A DNA stretch of 64,000 nt, taken from the NCBI RefSeq assembly GCF_014652395.1, contig NZ_BMYS01000001.1:124001-188000 (forward strand). The letters run 5' to 3'. This document shows positions 8,707 to 15,906 of the stretch, one piece after another. Every line of letters begins with the position of its first letter. Within the stretch, counting starts at the first letter, position 1. This DNA is from Advenella faeciporci (GTDB lineage: Bacteria > Pseudomonadota > Gammaproteobacteria > Burkholderiales > Burkholderiaceae_B). Position numbers and translations under genes: made by a program. The notes beneath the pieces were generated by a model that worked only from the letters and a program-made list of their open reading frames with translations, had not been told where the DNA came from and did not search any database.

Positions 8707-10260
8707 TCAAAAAAAGTTTTCTAGAATGCGATGTTCATCAAATTCATCACGCTGGAATTCGGCAGTAATAGCACCGTTGTTCATGACCAGAATTCGATGG
8801 CACAGACCGAACAACTCTGGCAAATCAGAAGAAATCAGCAAAATTGCCGCCCCTTCCTTGCTTAAATCCGCCAAATAACGATAAATTGATGGCCTTGCTC
8901 CCATATCGACACCAACCGTAGGCTCATCAAACACAAACACGGAAATATCCTGTGCCAACCCTTTGGCCAGCATCACTTTTTGCTGATTGCCACCAGAAAA
9001 ATTGCTAATGGGTTCACCCAGTCTTTCTTTCGCAAATTCGACCTTGTCTGACAAATCCTTCAACAGATTGATTTCCTGTTGCGGCCTTAAGACTTTACCG
9101 GCTATTTTCCCCCAGATCAGACCTGATAAAGACATATTTTCTTTGGCAGGACGACACATCACCAGACCCTCCTGCTTGCGGTCTGCCGGGCTATACCACA
9201 GACCTGCCTCAATGGCATCGGCAGGATGCCTGAAATTGGTTTTATGAGCATCAAGGACAATTTCACCTCCTGTAATTTTTTTCAATCCAAAACAGGCTTG
9301 TCCCAATTCACTTTTGCCACACCCGACCAATCCGGCAATACCAACAATTTCTCCGGCCTTTACATCAAAACTCACATTCTCTATATTGGGCACGCCTAAT
9401 TCATGCGCCAATGACAAGTTGCTGATCTTCAAGCGGGTCTTGCCCAATTCCGGGTTCAATGACGGATAAATGGCATCCAATGTCCTGCCCGTCATTAATT
9501 TAATCAATTCAGGCTCTGACGTTGTTGCCGGTACCGTTGCTATCTGTTTACCATCTCTTAATACAGTCACCACATCACCCAGAAGCGGAATTTCATGCAT
9601 TCTGTGTGTAATGTATATAATTGCCGTTCCCTGTTTTTTCAGCTTCAATACCAAATCAAACAAGGAGCGTGCATCATGCTCTGACAACGATGCTGTAGGC
9701 TCATCCAGAATAAGGATTTTCGGTTTTTTTCTTAAGGCCTTGCAAATCTCAACCATTTGCTGCTTACCGCGTGGCAAAGTGGCGACATAGGCATAAGGGT
9801 CAAGATCAAAACCCAAGGTGTTAATCAACTCTTTGGCTGATTCAACAGCTGCTTGCCTGGCCAAAAGTCCTATTGAGTCAAGCGGCTCTTCACCCAGCAC
9901 AATATTCTCTGCAACAGTCAGTTGGGGAATCAGGGAAAACTCCTGAAAAACAGCCCGAATACCTTCTGCGCGTGATTCTGCAACGCTATGAAAAACGCCT
10001 TGATGGCCTCCAATTTCAAGCTCTCCCTTGCTGGGCAGATTTGCACCCGCCAGCATGGAGATGAAGGTTGATTTGCCAGCCCCGTTTTCACCAAACAAAA
10101 CATGGACCTTACCCAATTCAATATCCATATGGATATTATCCAAAGCGACATGATTTCCATATATCTTGGTAAGCCCCTTGATCGCAAGGACGACTCGGGA
10201 CTTGCCTTCATGCTGCTCAGGCGCCTTATCCTGGATGTTTTCAAGAACTGCGCTTTGCAC
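8707..10260 (-). CDS. ABC transporter ATPase, RbsA/MglA-type with two nucleotide-binding domains
   Basis: Two ABC cassettes in one chain. The first has Walker A GENGAGKST, the degenerate signature LPRGKQQMVEIC and Walker B ILILDEPTASL. The second has VGCGKSELG, signature FSGGNQQKVMLAKGL and VFVFDEPTVGVD. This is the RbsA/MglA arrangement. I place the start at GTG 10260 (VQSAVLENIQ), because GTGAGG lies a few bases before it and it falls 7 bases after the stop of the binding protein gene. An upstream in-frame start at 10338 would overlap that gene by about 70 bases. That gives about 517 residues. Confidence 0.9.
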   Translation of the reverse strand: MQSAVLENIQDKAPEQHEGKSRVVLAIKGLTKIYGNHVALDNIHMDIELGKVHVLFGENGAGKSTFISMLAGANLPSKGELEIGGHQGVFHSVAESRAEGIRAVFQEFSLIPQLTVAENIVLGEEPLDSIGLLARQAAVESAKELINTLGFDLDPYAYVATLPRGKQQMVEICKALRKKPKILILDEPTASLSEHDARSLFDLVLKLKKQGTAIIYITHRMHEIPLLGDVVTVLRDGKQIATVPATTSEPELIKLMTGRTLDAIYPSLNPELGKTRLKISNLSLAHELGVPNIENVSFDVKAGEIVGIAGLVGCGKSELGQACFGLKKITGGEIVLDAHKTNFRHPADAIEAGLWYSPADRKQEGLVMCRPAKENMSLSGLIWGKIAGKVLRPQQEINLLKDLSDKVEFAKERLGEPISNFSGGNQQKVMLAKGLAQDISVFVFDEPTVGVDMGARPSIYRYLADLSKEGAAILLISSDLPELFGLCHRILVMNNGAITAEFQRDEFDEHRILENFF

Positions 10261-10267
10261 TATTGCC

Positions 10268-11341
10268 TCACTTTCCAAAACTGAAAACAGGTCTGAACCC
10301 TGCTGGTGCAAAGGTAATTGACGGATCAAACTCGCCAACGCTGGCAGGTGTGTAAACCGTACCGATCGTATCCACCCGTGTCAGTGCCTCGGGGTTGTTG
10401 CCTTGCTCAAGAATCCGTACTGCAGAATCAATAGTCATTTTTGCAGTCGTTACAATAGGTGCAACACCTGCGGCTTCAATTTCACCTTTTTTCAGACCTT
10501 GATGCACTCCGGGAGTCATGTAAACAGAAACCAGTTTGACTTTATCCAACAGTTTGCGTGCTTTTAATAATGGCAAAGCACCTTCCACCATCACAGCCGT
10601 ACCAACGATATAGTCCAGGTCTTTATGGGTCTGCAGCATGTCTTCCACCAAACGCGCCTGGATTTCCTTGCCTACATCACCATATTTGGTTTCGGCAATA
10701 ACCACCGCACTGTCTTTGATGCCGTCCTGGAAGCCGGCATTAAACCCTTCCACAAAACCGGCTCCTGCCGGACCAGGCAACCATCCCACACGAACCTCGG
10801 GTGTTCCTTTAGGATGTTTCTTGGCCAGGTACTCACCCGCCCGGAAACCTTCATCACGCGGGTTAGTCAGGACACGTGCAGCCACATCGGTTGATTTGGA
10901 ACCATTGAAGGCATCAATGACAACGATATTTTTTTCCTTGAGCTGTTTCAGCATATTGCCGACACCCTCGGCATCAATGGAAACCATGACAACCGCTTTG
11001 GCGCCACCGGCAACACAGTTCTCAATTTGGGAGATCTGATTGTTAAGCTGCGTATAACCGCCCGCATCCAACACCTGCACACTGACACCCAGTCTTTTTG
11101 CCTCCTCAACAACCCCGTAATTGGCCGCCAGCCAGAATGGGTCTTTCATATGCGGAAAGGACACACAGATCGGCCACTTTTGGCTGGCCTTTTGCTGTCC
11201 CTGATACGCTACCTTGACCACGTTTCCGTCAGCCCCCACCTGATTGACCTCAAGAGGAAACCAATCAGCTGCATTAACGATTGAGCAGCTTAATGTCATT
11301 GATGCTGTTGCCACACATTTTAAAAATAATTTAGATGTCAT
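10268..11341 (-). CDS. Periplasmic substrate-binding protein, TorT-like
   Basis: 357 residues with a Sec signal peptide (MTSKLFLKCVATASMTLSCS, cleavage near AA-D). The mature part is a peripheral-binding-protein type 1 domain. The stretches WPICVSFPHMKDPFWLAANY and LDAGGYTQLNNQISQIENC resemble TorT, the periplasmic TMAO sensor partner, more than classical ribose-binding proteins. Here it heads an operon with RbsA/RbsC-type genes, so it most likely delivers a ligand to that transporter. No TorS-like kinase is visible. The Shine-Dalgarno AGAGG is almost in contact with the ATG, so the start is a little uncertain. Confidence 0.86.
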   Translation of the reverse strand: MTSKLFLKCVATASMTLSCSIVNAADWFPLEVNQVGADGNVVKVAYQGQQKASQKWPICVSFPHMKDPFWLAANYGVVEEAKRLGVSVQVLDAGGYTQLNNQISQIENCVAGGAKAVVMVSIDAEGVGNMLKQLKEKNIVVIDAFNGSKSTDVAARVLTNPRDEGFRAGEYLAKKHPKGTPEVRVGWLPGPAGAGFVEGFNAGFQDGIKDSAVVIAETKYGDVGKEIQARLVEDMLQTHKDLDYIVGTAVMVEGALPLLKARKLLDKVKLVSVYMTPGVHQGLKKGEIEAAGVAPIVTTAKMTIDSAVRILEQGNNPEALTRVDTIGTVYTPASVGEFDPSITFAPAGFRPVFSFGK

Positions 11342-11443
11342 CCTCTTATTCCTTTAAATTTGAATTTTAATTTTTGGCCCACATTCACTGATTCGTGACT
11401 GTTTAACCTTATTTCTTTAGTTATTTCTTTATTTGAAAGAATA

Positions 11444-11468
11444 ATAAGATCATGACCCTATAAGATCA
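11444..11468. repeat. Direct repeat ATAAGATCA in the divergent LysR/operon promoter region
   Basis: ATAAGATCA occurs twice (11444-11452 and 11460-11468), with a 16-bp period, in the AT-rich gap between the binding protein gene (minus) and the LysR gene (plus). The location suits a regulator site, but LysR sites are usually inverted repeats, so the role is only a guess. Confidence 0.35.
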
Positions 11469-11543
11469 AATGAAATTAAATTGCCTTGTGTATTCCATTT
11501 TGGTTATACTGTTCGAATAAATCTTAAAAAAGAGGAGCATTTC

Positions 11544-12524
11544 ATGTCACGTATCGACTGGTATTTACGCGCGAATTTACGCTTCAAGCATCTTCAATTG
11601 TTAATTTATCTTGATGAAATGAGAAGCGTGAGTAGAGTAGCATCCGCACTGGCATTGACTCAGCCGGCGATTTCAAAAATGTTGTCGTCAATGGAAACAG
11701 GTCTGGGAATTAAAATTTTCAATCGCACTTCTTCAGGACTCGAGCCTACGCAACACGGCCTGTGCCTGATACAAAGTGCCAAAGATATTCTTTACAAACT
11801 GGAGACAACCCGGCTGCAACTTAGGGAAATCACTGAGGGTCCAATGATACAAATATCAATGGGTGTTATGCCTATTGCGGCCCTTGCCTTTGCACCTACC
11901 CTGCTTACCGCCCTGGATAAAAGCCCCATTGATTTTTCTGTCACCGTACGTGAAAGCACTTTAGGCACACTGTTGCCGCAGTTAAAAACAGAACAACTCA
12001 AATATATCGTCGGGGTTATCCCTAATAAACCTTTACAGGCAGATATCCGCTCGGAGGTTTTTTATGAGGACTCTTTTGTCATCGCCGTCAGGAAAGGCCA
12101 CCCATTGGCCAACGTATCCGATCTGGAATGGAAACACCTTAGCAACTTCCCAATGATTCTGCCCACCCGTGATGCCATCACGCGGGAAATTATTGTAGAC
12201 ACCTTGTTAAGTTACAACATTCCCATCCCCAACCAAACTGTTGAGTCATTATCAACGCTCACCAATGTAGGCATGCTTAAATCATCCGACGCCTTTGGCA
12301 CCATCCCCCTGGAAATGGCCACTTTTTTTAAAAAATTGGGCGTATTGGAAATATTGCCACTGACCATCACCGATATCGTCAGAAAAGTAGGACTCATCTG
12401 GCATATCAATCACGAAAACACGCAAGAGCATGAAATTGTCATGAAAATCTTTCGGGATGCTTACGCCCAATACAACAAAGACCCAAGCAATATATCGATT
12501 ACGGAAATACCTTTTTACGGATAG
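11544..12524 (+). CDS. LysR-family transcriptional regulator
   Basis: 326 residues. The winged helix-turn-helix is at about 18-75 (FKHLQLLIYLDEMRSVSRVA, ALTQPAISKMLSSMETGLG), followed by a substrate-binding domain (PTLLTALDKSPIDFSVTVRE, IVGVIP, VRKGHPLANV). The start at 11544 has GAGGAG in front; an in-frame start at 11481 is less likely. It is divergent from the transport/catabolic operon and is the natural candidate for its control. Its 3' end overlaps the convergent GntR gene by 26 bases. Confidence 0.92.
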   Translation: MSRIDWYLRANLRFKHLQLLIYLDEMRSVSRVASALALTQPAISKMLSSMETGLGIKIFNRTSSGLEPTQHGLCLIQSAKDILYKLETTRLQLREITEGPMIQISMGVMPIAALAFAPTLLTALDKSPIDFSVTVRESTLGTLLPQLKTEQLKYIVGVIPNKPLQADIRSEVFYEDSFVIAVRKGHPLANVSDLEWKHLSNFPMILPTRDAITREIIVDTLLSYNIPIPNQTVESLSTLTNVGMLKSSDAFGTIPLEMATFFKKLGVLEILPLTITDIVRKVGLIWHINHENTQEHEIVMKIFRDAYAQYNKDPSNISITEIPFYG

Positions 12525-13158
12525 AGATAATGTGCTGCTCCATCATTTCGAAAGCCGCCTTCCGGTTTGCTGAAGCGATGGTTTCATACAAGGCTTCCAG
12601 TTCATGAATATTCGGGTTTTCAGCACCCGGTGAATAAGTCCTAAACCACAGCCTCATGGAGCGATCCAGTAACTGACCGGCAAAATTGGCTAACAGCTCA
12701 TTATTGGCCGCTTCATAAAGTGTCTGGTGAAAAAGACGGTCCACCTCCATACTGCCTTGGTGATCATTGTTTTGCGCACACAGGCGCCCGATCTGTACAA
12801 TTTTTTTCAGTTTATCCAAGAGCTCGGGGGTCATTCTTTGCATGGCCTCGCCCGTCAAGTATGGCTCTACCAGTAAACGAGCATCAATCAGGTTCAAGAA
12901 GCTGTCAATGGTTTCCGCCTTAATCAATATGCCCTTGCGCGGCAAAATTGCCACCAGCCCTTCCCTGTCCAGACGATGAATAGCCTGATGAATTGGACTG
13001 CGGCCTATTGAAAGAAGATGGCACAATTGCGCAACGTTAACCTGATCTCCTGGTTTTAACTCATTTTCCAGGATCATTTTTTTAATGGCAATATATGCTT
13101 TTTCTGCAAGTGGCAGCGATAAAATTTCAGGGCTATCACCCTTCTGAGGTTGAATCAT
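12499..13158 (-). CDS. GntR-family regulator, FadR/FCD subgroup
   Basis: 219 residues. The N-terminal winged helix (LAEKAYIAIKKMILENELKP, VAQLCHLLSIGRSPIHQAIH, LDREGLVAILPRKG) is followed by an all-helical FCD domain. The FCD metal ligands are plausible: D and H in EVDRLFHQTLYEAANN, and H in EQHIISIRKK. Such proteins sense carboxylic acids and act on short palindromes. It is downstream of the RidA and Bug genes on the same strand, and a 30-bp palindrome lies before ridA, so it may control that pair. No clear Shine-Dalgarno is visible. Confidence 0.9.
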   Translation of the reverse strand: MIQPQKGDSPEILSLPLAEKAYIAIKKMILENELKPGDQVNVAQLCHLLSIGRSPIHQAIHRLDREGLVAILPRKGILIKAETIDSFLNLIDARLLVEPYLTGEAMQRMTPELLDKLKKIVQIGRLCAQNNDHQGSMEVDRLFHQTLYEAANNELLANFAGQLLDRSMRLWFRTYSPGAENPNIHELEALYETIASANRKAAFEMMEQHIISIRKKVFP

Positions 13159-13254
13159 GAACTTATAAGTATAGAAGAGAAATTAATTATGCATGACAGG
13201 ATGGTCATGAGTGCCTGAATGTTCAAAGGCAATCGTTTTTTATAATCGCCCAAC

Positions 13255-13281
13255 AAAAAAGCAGGCAGAAAATCTGCCCGC
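13255..13281 (-). terminator. Rho-independent terminator after the Bug gene
   Basis: On the minus strand a stem GCGGGCAGA/TCTGCCTGC with a short loop is followed by TTTTTT. It lies about 50 bases past the Bug stop codon. Confidence 0.8.
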
Positions 13282-13330
13282 CACATTACCCTATGCACAA
13301 AAACAAGGGAAAACACAAGGCACCAGGTAC

Positions 13331-14287
13331 TTATTCGATTCTAACATTCGCGTCATTAATGACCTGCTTGTATTTTAAAGCTTCTTTGGTCATAAAATCA
13401 GCAAAACCGGCTGCATCGGTGGGTTTTGCCTGCATGCCCTGCTGTTCAAGTATTGCCTGTACATCAGGGTGAGCTAAAGCAGTAGTAAACAACCGGTTTA
13501 ACTGCTCAATTCTTTCATCACTGACACTGGATTTGGCCAGTAAACCCAACCATGTTTCCGAGGTAAAGTCCGGATAGCCCTGTTCGGCAAAGGTGGGAAC
13601 ATCAGGCATCCTGGGATGACGCTCCGTACCCGATACCGCCAATGCTTTCAGTTTACCCGCCTCAAGATGGGGCGCAATGGCACCCACATCCCCCAATGTG
13701 GAATGGACCTCTGAGCTTAATACCGCCAATGTTGCCGGTGCAGCTCCTTTATAGGGAATATGAAGCAGGTCAAGACCAACCTGGTGATTAAACAGTTCAT
13801 ACCCCAAATGGCCTGAAGAACCGGTTCCGAATGATGAATAAGTGCCTTTATTTTCTGCTTTTTTGGCCCACTCGATAAACTCTGTCACATTGGAAACCGG
13901 TACATCATTGGAAACAACCAGCACATGCGGATTGGATGCCAGGCGAGTAATTTGGCGAAAATCCTTATTGATATCGTACGGCAACTTCTGCATCAAACTG
14001 GGCGTAATCACAAAACTGGCCGCAACCAGCAAAACCGAATTGTCATCATCGGCTTTATTCAATAGTGCCTGCGCACCAATGACCGTATTTCCGCCCGGAC
14101 GGTTTTCAATAATCACATTTTGCGACGTATCTTTTTCTATAACTTTGCCAATTGACCGGATAATTGAGTCGGAAGGCCCGCCAGCGGCATATGGAACCAC
14201 TATATTCAAAGGTTTGCCTGTATCAGCCTGGGCCAGCCCGGCATATGAACCCAGCAGTAGACTGAATCCCAACAATATTTTTTTCAT
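13331..14287 (-). CDS. Bug/TctC-family periplasmic binding protein
   Basis: 318 residues. Signal peptide (MKKILLGFSLLLGSYAGLAQ) and then the Bug fold: LNIVVPYAAGGPSDSIIRSIG with the ligand-binding loop, IENRPGGNTVIGAQAL, GTGSSGHLGYELF, HIPYKGAAPA, LKALAVSG and MPDVPTFAEQG. Bug proteins bind small carboxylates or amides and are greatly expanded in Alcaligenaceae. Many are orphans, without a TctAB transporter, as seems to be the case here. AAGGAG precedes the ATG. A hairpin with a U-run lies between ridA and this gene, so expression may be partly uncoupled from ridA. Confidence 0.92.
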   Translation of the reverse strand: MKKILLGFSLLLGSYAGLAQADTGKPLNIVVPYAAGGPSDSIIRSIGKVIEKDTSQNVIIENRPGGNTVIGAQALLNKADDDNSVLLVAASFVITPSLMQKLPYDINKDFRQITRLASNPHVLVVSNDVPVSNVTEFIEWAKKAENKGTYSSFGTGSSGHLGYELFNHQVGLDLLHIPYKGAAPATLAVLSSEVHSTLGDVGAIAPHLEAGKLKALAVSGTERHPRMPDVPTFAEQGYPDFTSETWLGLLAKSSVSDERIEQLNRLFTTALAHPDVQAILEQQGMQAKPTDAAGFADFMTKEALKYKQVINDANVRIE

Positions 14288-14303
14288 AATATCTCCTTTT
14301 GAA

Positions 14304-14335
14304 AAAAAAGGCTGCACCGAATGACAGCCTTTTTT
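14304..14335 (-). terminator. Hairpin with U-run between ridA-like gene and Bug gene
   Basis: AAAAAAGGCTG and CAGCCTTTTTT are inverted copies separated by 10 bases. On the minus strand the second arm runs into a T-tract right before the Bug Shine-Dalgarno. It may be a terminator for the RidA transcript or an attenuator. Confidence 0.7.
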
Positions 14336-14354
14336 ATTGATTTTTAATTATTGA

Positions 14355-14759
14355 TTATTTTTTAGCCAGTCTTGCCTGGCCCTGGATTTCAACCAGAATT
14401 TCCGGTTTTGCCAAACCTTTCACTTCAATTAATGCACATGCCGGGAAATCGCCAGTGAAAAATTCGCGACGGGCTTTCCAAACGCCTTGGTTCTCTTTGA
14501 TATCGGTAACAAAAATGGTCATCGTCACGACGTCATCAATCGTGCCACCCGCAGCTTCACACAGATCTTTCATTTTTTGAAAAATAACTTTGGCCTGCTC
14601 GTAACCATCTTTACCAATAATCGTTTCGCCATCATTGGCACGTGAAGTAAAACCTGACAAATACAGAGTGTCTTCTACTTGCAAACAGTTTGACCACAAA
14701 CCTGGAGCAGCTTCGGCAACATTTGGGCTAGTGATACGAACGCGATGTGATTGTGACAT
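14355..14759 (-). CDS. RidA/YjgF-family protein
   Basis: 134 residues, full length for the family (LYLSGFTSRAN, QAKVIFQKMKDLCEAAGGTI, DVVTMTIFVTDI, FPACALIEVKGLAKPEILVEI). In archetypal RidA enamine/imine deaminases the FPAR Arg (Arg105 of E. coli) grips the substrate carboxylate. Here the matching position reads FPAC, so that Arg is missing. Some pathway members, for example 2-aminomuconate deaminase, also belong to this superfamily, so a role in aromatic catabolism is possible but unproven. GGAAGGA precedes the ATG. A 30-bp perfect palindrome lies just upstream. Confidence 0.88.
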   Translation of the reverse strand: MSQSHRVRITSPNVAEAAPGLWSNCLQVEDTLYLSGFTSRANDGETIIGKDGYEQAKVIFQKMKDLCEAAGGTIDDVVTMTIFVTDIKENQGVWKARREFFTGDFPACALIEVKGLAKPEILVEIQGQARLAKK

Positions 14760-14785
14760 GTTCCTTCCTTTGATAAAAATTTAAT

Positions 14786-14815
14786 TGAATAACAGTGATA
14801 TATCACTGTTATTCA
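14786..14815. promoter_or_regulatory. 30-bp perfect palindrome upstream of ridA-like gene, likely operator
   Basis: The two 15-base halves, TGAATAACAGTGATA and its exact reverse complement, abut at 14800/14801, 26 bases before the ridA-like start. Perfect symmetry of this length without a U-tract suggests a dimeric regulator site and not a terminator. The nearby GntR/FCD gene is the best candidate, by inference. Confidence 0.65.
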
Positions 14816-14917
14816 TAATAGGTGGCCATTGATGTGATGTCAAGCACATATTCTTATTTAGTTATGTTTGTTGTTATTTATATTCCTGGTTTTCATGCGT
14901 CATGCCTGTAAGGACCA

Positions 14918-15069
14918 TTTTTCAGCTGAAAAACAATATAAATAAACTGAACAAATAAACATTATTTATTATGAGCATATTGCTCATCTCACTGCCCCCC
15001 ATCTGGCATAACCCCTTGCTTATAAAGGAATTGACCTCTTTGCATTTCCCTACAACTCTGGAAGGATAG
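14918..15069 (+). pseudogene. Decayed copy of the umuD promoter and 5' coding end
   Basis: Aligns by eye with 18769-18920. Both hold the palindrome TTTTTCAGCTGAAAAA, then a LexA-like stretch, then ATG. The LexA box here is degraded (ACTGAACAAATAAACATT). The ATG at 14971 opens a 32-codon frame ending in TAG; after small indels it keeps the IKE motif seen in the intact UmuD. The rest of umuD and umuC is missing. It is a remnant of a second umuD locus or an old duplication. Confidence 0.72.
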
Positions 15070-15091
15070 TTATCAGCCTCTGCCACGATAA

Positions 15092-15190
15092 AAAACCAAA
15101 TCAGAACAATTTTCTGCTCAAGCCAAGCTGAGTACCGTCATTGAAACCGCTTCACTCTATGAGGCGCAGCTCATTGCTTCTTGTCGTTAA
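15092..15190 (+). pseudogene. Fragment of IS3-type OrfA
   Basis: An open stretch without a start codon reads KTKSEQFSAQAKLSTVIETA and then SLYEAQLIASCR before TAA. The VIETASLxEAxLxxxCR pattern is typical of the N-terminal helix-turn-helix of IS3-family OrfA proteins. No OrfB or terminal repeats are seen, so it is a small relic. Confidence 0.5.
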
Positions 15191-15257
15191 AAAGGTGTTT
15201 AATAATTAATATATGAAAAATACTAAAATGATAGAGAATATTAATATATACGAATAA

Positions 15258-15761
15258 GCACGGCCATCGCTGGCTGACAATCAAATCGCCATCAAGGAAG
15301 CCGCAAAAGCAGCCAATGCAGAAAGCGCAGCCTTGGAAACCATCACCTACAAAGAAGGCCTTAGCCCCAATTTAAACTGCCAGGCAGCTGGCCCTGTAAA
15401 CCCTGCCCCGGGTAAAACAGCCCCCCAGTATATTGAAGAAGCCTTAAAATCCGAGTTATATTCAAACGATTTTTATGCACCCGAGTCAAAAAACCGCATT
15501 AAGGCACAAATTACTGAACTGGGATTTAGCTCAGCCGGGGCTGCTAATTGGGCTATTGGTATGCACTTGGCTTCTGACTCACTACCCGCAGGATATGATA
15601 CAAATATAAAATATCCATTTAGTTCCAGCTTTATTGCCGATTACGCATGCCGCAATGTGGCGGAAGCATTTGCCCCAGCCGTACAGCAATTAGTTAAAAA
15701 AGCAGTAACTGCACCAGAATTCCAGCAATTGATTAAACCTTCTGGTTTGGCCATACGGTAA
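15258..15761 (+). pseudogene. 5'-truncated ORF of unknown function
   Basis: The frame is open from 15258 to the stop, but the only in-frame start is a TTG at 15333 with no Shine-Dalgarno. Residues before it (DNQIAIKEAAKAANAESA) look coding, so the true N-terminus, possibly a lipoprotein signal, seems lost where AT-rich DNA begins near 15250. The protein has two Cys (one near the start, one in YACRNVAEAF) and an Ala-rich C-terminal helix. I do not recognise the family. It lies among mobile-element remnants. Confidence 0.5.
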
Positions 15762-15819
15762 CCCGAATAGCTTTGTCCTGTAGAGCTTCCCACCTCACAA
15801 AGGTAGAAGGCTCTTACTT

Positions 15820-15843
15820 GTTCCCATGCTCCCGCGTGGGAAC
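15820..15843. repeat. REP-like palindrome
   Basis: GTTCCCATGCTCCCGCGTGG followed by GAAC is an imperfect palindrome. Related copies are at 15893-15906 plus 17335-17350 (split by the IS), 20532-20553, 20579-20602, 21378-21400 and, degraded, 33251-33267. Confidence 0.7.
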
Positions 15844-15906
15844 AGCATACACTTTGGTCAATGTTTGAACTGGATATCGGTACTGATATGCATTCCCACG
15901 CAGGAG

